DNA of 64,000 nucleotides. It comes from Pedobacter africanus (GTDB lineage Bacteria > Bacteroidota > Bacteroidia > Sphingobacteriales > Sphingobacteriaceae). A program made the translations under genes and the position numbers. The notes beneath the pieces were generated by a model that made no database searches, was not told where the DNA came from, and saw nothing but the letters and a program-made list of their open reading frames with translations. The stretch covers positions 434,001-498,000 of the forward strand of contig NZ_FWXT01000003.1 of assembly GCF_900176535.1 (NCBI RefSeq). Reading direction: 5' to 3'. This document shows positions 43,946 through 52,914 of this stretch, in pieces (positions within the stretch are counted from its first letter, which is position 1; every line of letters starts with the position of its first letter).

Positions 43946-46882
43946 TTATTTGGTCAGCAGCCCATCTAATGTAACTGCAGCGTAGTAGAGCGCCCCAAGT
44001 GTTGGTCCGCCTGCATACTGCACGTAGTTTTTATTGAATATATTGGTGCCGCCAACTTTAAGCGTTGCTTTAGATTGCGGTACGCGGTAAGTAACCTGTG
44101 CGTCGAACGTATTGAAGGCCGGTACTGTTCCGTTAACAAGCGGGCTTTCCCACAAGAATTCTTCCTGCCATTTCCATGCAATGTTGAAACCCAGGTTTTT
44201 CAGGATCTCGCGGTTACCAAAAGAAATATTCGTAGACCATTTAGGGGTATTGAAGCCAGTTACGAAAACATCTGCCTGTTTATTTTTCGTGATGTCGTTA
44301 AAGCTGACATTACCTACAACTGTATATTTTTCAAAGAAATTATAGGTGATACCTAAAGAAGAACCGTAGTTGTTGTATTTGTTTTTTGCATTGGTATAAA
44401 CCCTGTAGCGTGTTTGCTGGGCATTTCTTTTAGAAGCCAGCGCGGCAATGGCCGCATCATCCGACCCAACGGTAAGCTGGCTGGTAAGGCCGGCTGCATA
44501 AGGGACGGCCACTTCTACCTGGCCAAGAAAACCGTCATACTGGTTCACATAGGCATCTATATCAACCACCAGCTTGTTGTCTAAAAGGATGCTTTTGTAG
44601 CCCACCTCAAATGAATTGATCCGCTCTGGCCTGGTTGCCGACAGGCTTGTGATTTCCAGCAGTGCCTTGTTGTTGATGGCAGCCTGGTTTTCTGTTAAGG
44701 TACCCCCGGAAGCCTTAACATCGGCGTTTACCTTTGCATTGAACACATTAATGGAAGACAAGGTGTAGGAGTTATCCAGGTAATTGAGGCCATCGTTGAT
44801 GTAAGACAAACCGCCAACCCTTCTGATATTTCCATTGTTTACAAAAGATACCGCTTCAAATAAAGCCGGGAACCGGTACCCGTTTTGGAAAGAGGCGCGG
44901 AAGTTGTGCCTTTTGGCTATAGTATAAACCGCAGCCACTCTTGGATTGATCTTCGCTTCAAATTCAGGATTGTAGTCTACACGGATAGAACCGAACAATT
45001 TCAGCTTTTCATCAAAGAAAGTTTTGGTGACCTGAGAAAAAGCGCCGAATTTTTTATAATACACATTATCCCCAAAAGAGCCATCCGCTAAAGGTTTGTT
45101 CCTGTCGGCCAGGGGTCTTTTAAAATCTACAAAGTTATTCCCATCAGGGATCACCTCGTAAATACGGGCATCGGCACCGATCAACAGGTCTAATACCTTG
45201 GTGTACTTGGATAAGTTCCACTGTGCATCGGCATGATAGGTACGGCTTTCCTGTTTTAACCAGGCGCCACCCGTAACCGGAGCACCGGCTACATTTTTAG
45301 CATGGTCCCAGTTGTTGATGCCAATGATTGTTTTTTTAAGCTCGTTAAACTGAGCGGTGCCAGGTTCTGCCCGCCCTGCATCAGCAGCAATTCTGCCCAA
45401 TCTGAGTGCATCGGCTAAAGATGATCCATTGTTCAGGGCATTCTGCGCGGCAGTTTTAAAATCTGCACCCCAAACACTGTTCGATTTGTTGGTCAGGTCT
45501 AGGTTATCTACCAAAGGCTTAATGTTGTAAGAATCGCCGGTAGATTCGCTCGACATATAGGTGCGGATAAAATAGTTATCGCCTTTTAACTCTAGTTTAT
45601 GGTTCTGAACAATTACATTATCCAGCTGTATTTTATTTCCCCGCTGGAATACGCCATCCATTTTACCAATACGATAAGAGTAGGAGAGTTCGGCGTTATC
45701 GTTCAGGCGATAATGAAGGGCAGCATCAAATTTCAGGTTGTCGATATTAGGGCTAACCACATCTTTTTCCCAATAGCCTGTACGGCGTGTAATGATGCTG
45801 TTTGCCGAACCTTTTCCCGGAATGGTTAAACCGCTAATGGTTACGGCATTGCTTCCGCTGTCGTCGCCATATTTGTTCCAGGCATCATAGGCGGGGTTAT
45901 CGGCATCAGCATTCAGCTCAGGGTAAGCCGGGTTTGCAGTTACGAGGTTATTGGGGTTCTGGTTGGTGCGTGTATCTGAAACCCAATCCGTACCTCTTAA
46001 ATAGCTGAGGTTGATTTTAAAAGCAAACTTATTGTTAAATGCCTTTGCATAGCGAATTGATGTTTCTGTCAGATTGCTCAGGTCTCTGCCTGTTCCACCT
46101 ATGTGGTTTACCCCGGTTTTCTGGTAAAAGCTTAATCCCTGGTAAAGGAATGGGCTTTTGGTAATTAAATTGGCCATACCGTTGATGGCATTCATGCCAT
46201 ACAATGCAGAGGCCGCACCGGGGGTGATCTCTACACTGGCAATGTCCAGCTCAGTAGGGCCAATGGCATTGCCCAGGGGAACGCCTAAGGTTGCAGCCTG
46301 CATATCCACACCATCAACCAGCTGCATAAATCGGAAGTTGTTCGGGATGTTAAAGCCCCTTGTGTTGGGTACTTTAAAAGTTAAGCTTGAAGTAATCATC
46401 TGGACGCCTTTCACGTTTTCAAGTGCATCGTAAAAGCTCGGTGCAGGCGATTCCCGAATGGCCCGGATGTCCAGCTTTTCAATCGCTACAGGCGATTTAA
46501 GAATACTTTCTTCAACCCGGGAAGCCGTAATTACCACTTCCTGTCCCAGTTGGGTTTGGGTAACCATGGCAATGTTTATCCTGGAATCGGTACCCTTTAC
46601 CTCAAATTCCTGGGTTTGAAAGCCTACGCTCGACACCACCAGTGTAAAAGGGAATTTAGCTTTGGTCTTTAAATTGAATTCACCATCTGATCCGGTAGAA
46701 ATTCCGTTAACTGTTCCTTTAATGAGTACGTTAACTCCCGGAAGGGGCTCTTTGGTTCCTTCGTCTATAATTTTGCCTGATATGACAATGAAGTTATTTC
46801 CCTGTGCGTAGGTTTTTTGATGGAACAGGGCTGCCACAGGCAGTATGATCAGATATAAAAATTTATGGATGTGCAGTTTCAT
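43946..46882 (-). CDS. TonB-dependent outer-membrane receptor with carboxypeptidase-like domain
   Basis: 978 aa. Signal peptide (LIILPVAALFHQKTYAQ), CarboxypepD_reg-like domain (about 32-110, ISGKIIDEGTKEPLPGVNVLIKGT), plug (about 120-245, with KVPNTRGFNIPNNFRFMQLVDGVDMQ and SALYGMNAINGMANLITKSP), then a 22-strand barrel ending VTLDGLLTK. No SusD partner and no STN domain, so a receptor for a small ligand rather than a SusCD system. The TauE/SafE permease downstream and the poly-Cys leader upstream suggest a sulfur compound; the ligand is inferred, not read. Confidence 0.93.
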   Translation of the reverse strand: MKLHIHKFLYLIILPVAALFHQKTYAQGNNFIVISGKIIDEGTKEPLPGVNVLIKGTVNGISTGSDGEFNLKTKAKFPFTLVVSSVGFQTQEFEVKGTDSRINIAMVTQTQLGQEVVITASRVEESILKSPVAIEKLDIRAIRESPAPSFYDALENVKGVQMITSSLTFKVPNTRGFNIPNNFRFMQLVDGVDMQAATLGVPLGNAIGPTELDIASVEITPGAASALYGMNAINGMANLITKSPFLYQGLSFYQKTGVNHIGGTGRDLSNLTETSIRYAKAFNNKFAFKINLSYLRGTDWVSDTRTNQNPNNLVTANPAYPELNADADNPAYDAWNKYGDDSGSNAVTISGLTIPGKGSANSIITRRTGYWEKDVVSPNIDNLKFDAALHYRLNDNAELSYSYRIGKMDGVFQRGNKIQLDNVIVQNHKLELKGDNYFIRTYMSSESTGDSYNIKPLVDNLDLTNKSNSVWGADFKTAAQNALNNGSSLADALRLGRIAADAGRAEPGTAQFNELKKTIIGINNWDHAKNVAGAPVTGGAWLKQESRTYHADAQWNLSKYTKVLDLLIGADARIYEVIPDGNNFVDFKRPLADRNKPLADGSFGDNVYYKKFGAFSQVTKTFFDEKLKLFGSIRVDYNPEFEAKINPRVAAVYTIAKRHNFRASFQNGYRFPALFEAVSFVNNGNIRRVGGLSYINDGLNYLDNSYTLSSINVFNAKVNADVKASGGTLTENQAAINNKALLEITSLSATRPERINSFEVGYKSILLDNKLVVDIDAYVNQYDGFLGQVEVAVPYAAGLTSQLTVGSDDAAIAALASKRNAQQTRYRVYTNAKNKYNNYGSSLGITYNFFEKYTVVGNVSFNDITKNKQADVFVTGFNTPKWSTNISFGNREILKNLGFNIAWKWQEEFLWESPLVNGTVPAFNTFDAQVTYRVPQSKATLKVGGTNIFNKNYVQYAGGPTLGALYYAAVTLDGLLTK

Positions 46883-46907
46883 TTTAATGTTTGAAAAATA
46901 AAAATCG

Positions 46908-46950
46908 ATATGATGTTGATTGCTTGGGCTTTGATTTCAGATCAACAACA
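46908..46950 (-). promoter_or_regulatory. Attenuator-like hairpin overlapping the Cys codons of the leader ORF
   Basis: TGTTGTTGAT (46950-46941, Cys codons and stop) can pair with ATCAACATCA (46920-46911) in 9 of 10 positions around a 20-base loop. The T-rich stretch at 46895-46907 follows on the minus strand. Confidence 0.5.
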
Positions 46951-47019
46951 ACAGGCAGATGGCCAGGAATTATTTTTCGGCGAGGTAGGATCATTTAGAT
47001 TGCGTAGTTTTAGTTTCAT
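46942..47019 (-). CDS. Leader peptide ending Cys-Cys-Cys upstream of TonB receptor
   Basis: 25-codon frame, too short for usual gene calling: it starts MKLKLRNLND and ends NNSWPSACCC, with three consecutive TGT codons directly before the TGA stop. It lies 59 bases before the TonB receptor gene on the same strand. An imperfect promoter element (TAATTTG) lies 10-15 bases upstream. The position, the poly-Cys end and the hairpin that takes in these codons suggest a translated attenuator sensing Cys-tRNA. No homologue could be searched. Confidence 0.6.
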   Translation of the reverse strand: MKLKLRNLNDPTSPKNNSWPSACCC

Positions 47020-47122
47020 ATAATTTCTATCAAATTAGTCGACAATGTTAGTTCAACTTTTTTAATATTCAAAATAATTCTACTAATTTTATAGATTTAA
47101 TTTTCAAAATCTGCTTCCACAG

Positions 47123-47157
47123 GTTTTCAGGGCCACAATAGGAGTGGCCCTGAAAAC
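47123..47157 (-). terminator. Terminator of the MATE gene
   Basis: GTTTTCAGGGCCAC (47123-47136) and its exact complement (47144-47157) form a perfect 14-bp stem with a 7-base loop, 27 bases after the MATE stop. Confidence 0.85.
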
Positions 47158-47184
47158 GGCGCAAATAGAAATAAGATAGCGTTG

Positions 47185-48552
47185 TTAATCTCCAGAACTG
47201 CTGATCAGCACTTTCGTTTTGCTCTGGAACCTGATGAAGAGCAGGACAGAGGCGGTAAGCAAGCCAAATGTGAGGCCGTACCAGATGCCGTTAACCCCAA
47301 GCCCCAACACTATACCCAGCAGGTATCCCAGGGGGATGCCAATGATCCAGTAGGCAATAAAGGTAATGATGGTAGGGATGTTCACATCACCAACACCACG
47401 TAAAACACCGAGTCCGACTACCTGTGTGCCATCAAATAGCTGAAAGAAGCCTGCAATGATCAATAGCTGAGCAGCTATGCTGATTACAGCTTTATCTTCC
47501 GTATAGATATACGGAAGAAAGTTGTTGGCTGCGATAAACATAATTGCTGTTATGCTCATGAACAAAAGAATGACATGATAGCTGGCAATGGCTGATTTCC
47601 TGAGATCATCAAAGTTCTGTTTACCAAAATTATTGCCCGTTTTAATGGTCGCAGCTGATGCAATTCCGCTGGCCATCATATAAGTTACCGCGGCCAGGTT
47701 AATGGCAACCTGGTGCGCAGCCTGTTCTACAGCACCAATGGTGCCGATCAGAATGGCGGCACCGCTAAAGGCACTGATTTCAAATGAATATTGTAAGGCA
47801 ACAGGCGCACCGATTTTTACAATTTTCAGGCTCCTCACTTTATCTATGCAGGTTAACCTGAAACTTTGAATGTAGCGCTTAAAATGTTCCGAACGCATCA
47901 CGTAGGCCGACATCACTATAGCCATTAGGGTACGGTCTATCAATGTGCTTAGTCCTACACCTTTAACACCCATTGCAGGTATGCCAAACATTCCTTTTAC
48001 AAAGATAATTCCAAGGATCACATTCAGCAGGTTACCCCATATGGAAACAAACATGGCCTGTTTGGTAAAGCCAAGACCTTCGGCAAATTGTTTGAAAGTC
48101 TGGAATATCATTAAGGGTATAATGGAAATTCCCAGATAGCCCAGATAAGGCTTTGCGTAAGCCACTACCTCTGGCGATTGACCAATATGGTCTATGACCA
48201 GTAAAGTGCCCAGGTGAACAAAAGTATACAGGATTAAGGCAGTAAAGAAATTGATGATGAGACTGTTTGACAACAGCTTTCCACATTCCTCATAGTTTTT
48301 ACGGCCATTTTCCTGTGCAATCAATGGGGTTAATCCATAAGCCAGGCCCATGCCGATCACCAGGATCAGCATAAATAAACTGTTTACAAGCGATACGGCC
48401 GCGAGCTGAACAGTTCCGGCAAAATGACCTACAATAACACTATCGGCCAGATGCACCAGGGTATGTCCAAGCTGAGACACTACGATAGGCATGGCCAGAC
48501 GTAAATTATCGGAATAATAAGGTTTGTATTTTGTATAAAGACTCGTCAACAT
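47185..48552 (-). CDS. MATE-family efflux transporter
   Basis: 455 aa with twelve membrane helices in two halves: LRLAMPIVVSQLGHTLVHLADSVIVGHF in the first and VKIGAPVALQYSFEISAFSGAAILIGTIG in the second. These pumps export cationic drugs or metabolites by Na+ or H+ antiport (NorM type). Monocistronic, with its own strong terminator. Substrate not readable. Confidence 0.95.
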   Translation of the reverse strand: MLTSLYTKYKPYYSDNLRLAMPIVVSQLGHTLVHLADSVIVGHFAGTVQLAAVSLVNSLFMLILVIGMGLAYGLTPLIAQENGRKNYEECGKLLSNSLIINFFTALILYTFVHLGTLLVIDHIGQSPEVVAYAKPYLGYLGISIIPLMIFQTFKQFAEGLGFTKQAMFVSIWGNLLNVILGIIFVKGMFGIPAMGVKGVGLSTLIDRTLMAIVMSAYVMRSEHFKRYIQSFRLTCIDKVRSLKIVKIGAPVALQYSFEISAFSGAAILIGTIGAVEQAAHQVAINLAAVTYMMASGIASAATIKTGNNFGKQNFDDLRKSAIASYHVILLFMSITAIMFIAANNFLPYIYTEDKAVISIAAQLLIIAGFFQLFDGTQVVGLGVLRGVGDVNIPTIITFIAYWIIGIPLGYLLGIVLGLGVNGIWYGLTFGLLTASVLLFIRFQSKTKVLISSSGD

Positions 48553-48682
48553 TCGGGCAAAAATCGGGTTTTTAAGGCTGATTTTTGCCAGTTCAATTTG
48601 AAATTATTGATGAAACACGGTTTAAAACGTTTAAAATAATATCGGCAGAGCGGAAATGAATTTGGTATGACACGGGCATTGC

Positions 48683-49306
48683 TCAGTTACCGGTAAAATA
48701 TTCTTCCTTTTCGGAGGAATGGGGTGTAATTACACCACTGATGATCAGGTTTACCAATACCTTTTGTGCCTGCCTGTACGAACTCCTGGTTAGCTTGCTG
48801 AATTCCTTCAGGGTGATGCGGCCTTTCTCACCCAGATGCTCAAAAAGCTTTTTCTCCTGTTCTGTATAAGTAATCAGCTGCCCGTTTTTATCGCTGCTTT
48901 TTTTGATCACATCAACCATGATCTTACTGGCGAGCAAACTTTTGTCTTTAACCCGGTAATATACCCACCATTTCTTGTTTTCATCCAGCGCATAGTGGGG
49001 CTTGGTATCACTCGCTGCGATCTTAACCACAAGGACCAGTTTATCATCTACATATACCTCTTCAAATTCTGGTTCAATAGCGGGCTTGCAAAACTGGTGT
49101 GCTGATTTCGTGATCATATACCGTTCTTCATCTTCCGATTTTACACCTTTTATGCTGCCATCGTCGGCCACGCCGATCAACAGCTGCCCGCCCTTATTGT
49201 TGGCAAATGCAACAAGGCTTTTGGCTATTTTTTCATTGCTGGTAATGGTTTTTTTGAAATCTAATGTGGTACCTTCACCCTGTAAAATTAGTTTCCTGAT
49301 ATTCAT
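48683..49306 (-). CDS. AlbA_2 (Schlafen-like) DNA-binding domain protein with C-terminal winged helix
   Basis: 207 aa. N-terminal AlbA_2 domain (LILQGEGTTLDFKKTITSNEKIAKSLVAFANNKGGQLLIGVADDGSIKGV), long hinge, and a C-terminal winged helix (LFEHLGEKGRITLKEFSKLTRSSYRQAQKVLVNLIISGVI). It lacks the ATP-binding HATPase_c domain of longer relatives. Such proteins are usually called transcriptional regulators without known targets. Follows the thioesterase-like gene by 17 bases. Confidence 0.85.
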   Translation of the reverse strand: MNIRKLILQGEGTTLDFKKTITSNEKIAKSLVAFANNKGGQLLIGVADDGSIKGVKSEDEERYMITKSAHQFCKPAIEPEFEEVYVDDKLVLVVKIAASDTKPHYALDENKKWWVYYRVKDKSLLASKIMVDVIKKSSDKNGQLITYTEQEKKLFEHLGEKGRITLKEFSKLTRSSYRQAQKVLVNLIISGVITPHSSEKEEYFTGN

Positions 49307-49323
49307 CTGCGTTTCTTAAAGGG

Positions 49324-49809
49324 TTAATAAGCAATACGTGGTTCTTCTCCCTGATGGAGGTTCCGTATATAAACCTCGTTCATTACTGTGGCACAAAGCT
49401 CCCCGGCTGCATTTGTAATTTCCATTGGATAGGCTTTTACAAACTTACCGCTGGTATTTAACGCTATTATGGCATCGTTTAGCATTTCATCCGTAACTGT
49501 TATGGTAAAATATAAATTTCCCCTTCCTGGTTTAAGGTACTGAATGGAGGCGCTTTTAAGCCAGACCCGCACTTTGAAGCCTGCTCTTTGCAGCAATTGA
49601 TCGAACAGCAGGGCATAGAAGGGGTCGGTTGCCGCATAAATGGTGCCGCCAAAAATAGAACCATTGTAGTTTTTATTTAAAAGGCTTTTTGCAATTTTCA
49701 CATCAACGCCCCGAAAACCCTTATGAAATTTTCTGACCCATATGCGCTGAAATAATAAAGGAGGATATAAACACAAGCCCCATTTAAGGGTTTTTTCCGA
49801 TACAACCAT
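49324..49809 (-). CDS. DUF4442 hot-dog-fold (thioesterase-like) protein
   Basis: 161 aa. Hot-dog pattern NGSIFGGTIYAATDPFYALLFDQLL with the central helix, and strands RGNLYFTITVTDEM and AAGELCATVMNEVYIRN. DUF4442 belongs to the thioesterase superfamily; no catalytic residues are established. First gene of a likely two-gene operon with the AlbA-type gene. Confidence 0.85.
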   Translation of the reverse strand: MVVSEKTLKWGLCLYPPLLFQRIWVRKFHKGFRGVDVKIAKSLLNKNYNGSIFGGTIYAATDPFYALLFDQLLQRAGFKVRVWLKSASIQYLKPGRGNLYFTITVTDEMLNDAIIALNTSGKFVKAYPMEITNAAGELCATVMNEVYIRNLHQGEEPRIAY

Positions 49810-49890
49810 GATGCTTAAATATCAGAAAGTTTATTGAACAATAAAATTTAATTGTACTGTGAAAAGGTAAAATTTTAGTAAATTAGAACC

Positions 49891-50196
49891 ATGTACATAT
49901 ACGACACCCTTACCGACGCAGTATCAGACCTGGAGAAACGGGGCTACGAACACGATTTCAATTTAACAGCTGAATATATAGAGTGTAAAGCTATAGACAT
50001 TCAGTTGATGCCGGAAGAATTTGAGATTGACGAGTTTTATCGTTTTGAAGGAATGACCGATCCGGATGATAGTGCAGTCATCTATGCCATTTCATCTCCT
50101 GTGGGTAATTTAAAGGGCGTACTTATCGACGCTTATGGCGCATATGCTGAGAATATCTCGCCGGAATTGCTGGATAAATTAAAGGTACATCATTAG
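49891..50196 (+). CDS. Small acidic protein, function unknown
   Basis: 101 aa, acidic, no signal or membrane helix (MYIYDTLTDAVSDLEKRGY, FEIDEFYRFEGMTDPDDSAVIYAISS, KGVLIDAYGAYAENISPELLDKL). Homologues in Bacteroidota often carry the name phosphoribosylpyrophosphate synthetase, which is far too short to be right; no PRPP motif is present. Divergent from the thioesterase gene. Confidence 0.75.
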   Translation: MYIYDTLTDAVSDLEKRGYEHDFNLTAEYIECKAIDIQLMPEEFEIDEFYRFEGMTDPDDSAVIYAISSPVGNLKGVLIDAYGAYAENISPELLDKLKVHH

Positions 50197-50255
50197 CATT
50201 TTAAAACTTTTTACAGGAAAGGGTTGTTAATCAATTGAATTTAAAACAGATCCTT

Positions 50256-50465
50256 ATGAAAAAGCTAATTTTAAGTCTTGCTGTTGCCGGTACTTTGACA
50301 ATAGCCATCTCAGCATGCAATTCAACAAAAAATGTTTCGGGCAGTTCAGATACAACGAGGGTTGACACAACAATGGCTGTGCCACCCGCAGACACAACTA
50401 AAAAAATGCCGGATACCATGAAAACAATGCCGCCTGATACCACAAAAATGCCACCTTCCCGATAA
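50256..50465 (+). CDS. Small Thr/Pro/Asp-rich lipoprotein
   Basis: 69 aa from ATG 50256 (a TTG frame upstream is not needed). Lipobox ISAC, then a low-complexity tail rich in DTT, PPADTTKK and MPPDTTK repeats. Bacterial small lipoproteins of this kind are of unknown role and often stress-related. Followed by a terminator. Confidence 0.75.
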   Translation: MKKLILSLAVAGTLTIAISACNSTKNVSGSSDTTRVDTTMAVPPADTTKKMPDTMKTMPPDTTKMPPSR

Positions 50466-50486
50466 CGTTAAGGCAAAAAAGAAATG

Positions 50487-50524
50487 AAAAGGCCGTTCAT
50501 TTTTATAATGATTACGGCCTTTTT
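50487..50524 (+). terminator. Terminator after small lipoprotein gene
   Basis: AAAAGGCCGT pairs with ACGGCCTTTT, with CATT/AATG pairing inside, followed by T. Confidence 0.8.
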
Positions 50525-50545
50525 CATATAAAAATTCTCAGTCAT

Positions 50546-50553
50546 TAAATTTG
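50546..50553 (+). promoter_or_regulatory. -7 promoter element of MFS gene
   Basis: TAAATTTG, about 32 bases before ATG 50585. The TTG-started extension at 50555 would begin before the expected transcript start, so it is excluded. Confidence 0.6.
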
Positions 50554-50584
50554 TTTGTACTTTCAGTTGCCAAACAAAACCCAT

Positions 50585-51808
50585 ATGACTGAAAAAGAGA
50601 AAAACAAAAACCGGTTTTTTCTGATCCTGGTAGCCGCACTTGGTTATTTTGTAGATATATACGACCTGCTTTTGTTCCTGATCATCAAAAACAAAAGCCT
50701 TACCGCGCTTGGTGTCCCTGCCGGTAGAATAACAGCAACCGGACTGAACCTGATGAACTGGCAAATGGCTGGTTTGCTGATTGGTGGCGTATTCTGGGGT
50801 ATGTTAGGTGATAAAAAAGGCAGACTTTCTGTGCTTTTTGGTTCTATACTGATGTATTCCCTGGCCAATATTGCCAATGGTTTTGTAAACAGCATACCTA
50901 TGTATGCAGCATTGAGGTTTATTGCCGGACTGGGCCTGGCCGGTGAGTTGGGGGCGGGCATTACACTGGTCAGTGAAAGTATGAGCAAGGAGAAAAGGGG
51001 ATATGGTACGATGATGGTTGCTGGTATCGGCCTGAGCGGGGCAGTAGCAGCCTACCTGGTAGGCGACCATTTTGAATGGCGTACCGCCTTTTTTGTAGGA
51101 GGGGCATTAGGGATAATACTTTTACTCTTAAGGATTGGTGTTTTTGAATCCGGGATGTTTCATGCCATGACAAAAAAGGAGGTCTCCAAAGGGAATTTTA
51201 TGATGCTGTTCTCAGACCGGAAACGTTTCTTTAAATACCTGAATTGTATACTGATAGCCGTTCCGCTTTGGTTCGTGGTAGGGATACTGATAGGTATAGC
51301 GCCCGACTTTGGTAAGGCCCTGAACGCCAGGGATGCACTAGACAATGGCAAGGGCGTGATGTTTGCCTACATCGGCATTTCGCTGGGGGATTTCCTGACC
51401 GGCGCATTGAGCCAGGTATTTAAAACCCGAAAGAAGATCGTTTTCGTTTTTTTAACGCTTACTTTTTGCACTATGCTTTTTTATCTGTTCAATACAGGCT
51501 GGACAGCTTCGGGCTTTTATACGCTATGCCTGCTGTTCGGAATTTTTACAGGGTATTGGGTAGTATTCGTGACCATGGCTGCAGAGCAGTTTGGTACCAA
51601 TTTAAGGGCCACGGTAACCACGAGTGCCCCAAATATGGTGAGAGGTTCTTTGATCCTGGTTACCCTATTGTTTCAGTGGCTGCTGGGCAGTATGGGGATC
51701 ATTAAAGCGGCCTTATGCGTTGGCATAATTACCGTGGGCCTGGCTTATATTGCCCTCTATAACCTGGATGAAACCTATGGACGCGATCTTGATTTCATTG
51801 AAGAATAG
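50585..51808 (+). CDS. MFS transporter, sugar-porter-like
   Basis: 407 aa from ATG 50585. Twelve helices; loop 2-3 signature GMLGDKKGRLSVLFGS and RFIAGLGLAGELGAGITLVSESMSKEKRG, typical of the metabolite:H+ symporter/ sugar-porter branches of MFS. Substrate unknown. Monocistronic and followed by hemF. Confidence 0.88.
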   Translation: MTEKEKNKNRFFLILVAALGYFVDIYDLLLFLIIKNKSLTALGVPAGRITATGLNLMNWQMAGLLIGGVFWGMLGDKKGRLSVLFGSILMYSLANIANGFVNSIPMYAALRFIAGLGLAGELGAGITLVSESMSKEKRGYGTMMVAGIGLSGAVAAYLVGDHFEWRTAFFVGGALGIILLLLRIGVFESGMFHAMTKKEVSKGNFMMLFSDRKRFFKYLNCILIAVPLWFVVGILIGIAPDFGKALNARDALDNGKGVMFAYIGISLGDFLTGALSQVFKTRKKIVFVFLTLTFCTMLFYLFNTGWTASGFYTLCLLFGIFTGYWVVFVTMAAEQFGTNLRATVTTSAPNMVRGSLILVTLLFQWLLGSMGIIKAALCVGIITVGLAYIALYNLDETYGRDLDFIEE

Positions 51809-51888
51809 TGTCAAAACAATGTACTATCTGTAAATTTAGCAGACCTTGACCTTTTATTAAGGTTAACTTTGAGCTTAGTTTTACTGAA

Positions 51889-52785
51889 ATGGTGTTTAAA
51901 GATAAAGTAGTAGCGGCCTATCAGAAGATCCAGGACGAGATTTGTACCAGTCTGGAGCTTGCCGATGGAAAGGCAAAGTTTGAGCAGGAGATCTGGAACA
52001 GGGAAGGTGGAGGCGGTGGAAGAACCCGCATCATGCAGCATGGGGATGTGATTGAAAAAGGAGGGGTTAATTTTTCAGCAGTGCACGGAAAATTACCTGA
52101 TCCGATTAAAAAAGCCTTTAAGGTAGAGAGCGATGAGTTTTTTGCAACAGGTGTATCGATTGTCATGCACCCTTCAAACCCGTTTGTACCCATCATTCAC
52201 ATGAATATCCGTTATTTCGAAATGGATGAACACACCAGGTGGTTTGGGGGTGGGATAGACTTAACCCCACATTACATCATTGATACAGACGCCCGTTTTT
52301 TTCACCACCTTTTAAAGCAGACCTGCGATAAATTTGATCCCGAATTTTATACCAGGTTTAAAACGAATGCAGACGATTATTTCTTTATCAAACACAGAGA
52401 AGAAACCAGGGGAGTTGGAGGCATATTTTACGACCGGTTAAAACCCGAAAATACAGGCTTATCTTTTGAACAATTGCTCGATTATTCCATTGCTGTCGGA
52501 AATACCTTTATTCCTGCCTATACAGAACTGATTGAAAGAAACAGGGATAAGGAATTTACGGCCCAGCAGCAGGAATGGCAATACCTGCGCAGGAGCAGAT
52601 ATGCTGAGTTTAACCTGGTTTACGATGCAGGTACCAAGTTTGGCCTTGAAACCAACGGACGCATAGAATCTATACTGATGAGCCTGCCGCCAATGGCCAA
52701 ATGGACATACAATTACCAGCCTGTTTCGGGCAGTGAAGAGTCGTACACTTTAAGCAAACTAAAAAAGGGAATTACATGGGCATAA
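51889..52785 (+). CDS. hemF: Oxygen-dependent coproporphyrinogen III oxidase
   Basis: 298 aa, normal length. Oxidatively decarboxylates coproporphyrinogen III to protoporphyrinogen IX with O2 in heme synthesis. Conserved blocks: NREGGGGGRTRIMQHGDVIEKGGVNFSAVHG, FVPIIHMNIRYFE, WFGGGIDLTPHY, HREETRGVGGIFYD, and YAEFNLVYDAGTKFGLETNGRIESILMSLPP. Indicates an aerobic or facultative organism. Confidence 0.97.
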   Translation: MVFKDKVVAAYQKIQDEICTSLELADGKAKFEQEIWNREGGGGGRTRIMQHGDVIEKGGVNFSAVHGKLPDPIKKAFKVESDEFFATGVSIVMHPSNPFVPIIHMNIRYFEMDEHTRWFGGGIDLTPHYIIDTDARFFHHLLKQTCDKFDPEFYTRFKTNADDYFFIKHREETRGVGGIFYDRLKPENTGLSFEQLLDYSIAVGNTFIPAYTELIERNRDKEFTAQQQEWQYLRRSRYAEFNLVYDAGTKFGLETNGRIESILMSLPPMAKWTYNYQPVSGSEESYTLSKLKKGITWA

Positions 52786-52827
52786 ATGCCTGATAAATGC
52801 CGGATTTATAGGTTAAAATTTTTCCAC

Positions 52828-52855
52828 AATGCGCCTTTATGGCGCATTTTTTATT
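52828..52855 (+). terminator. Terminator after hemF
   Basis: AATGCGCC/GGCGCATT, 8-bp perfect stem, loop TTTAT, then a T-run. Confidence 0.85.
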
Positions 52856-52914
52856 AGATTCGCAAGGTTATAAGAATACCACATTTAAAGCGTTCTTAAG
52901 GAACATTAAGATTT

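Larger units (their letters stand above)
46883..47184. other. Control region between TonB receptor and MATE genes
   Basis: Holds the leader ORF, its hairpin and the MATE terminator. Nothing else is seen. Confidence 0.6.

Noticed and set aside
49891..50196. Phosphoribosylpyrophosphate synthetase
   Set aside because: Only 101 aa and without PRPP-binding motif; the name sometimes given to homologues is not supported.
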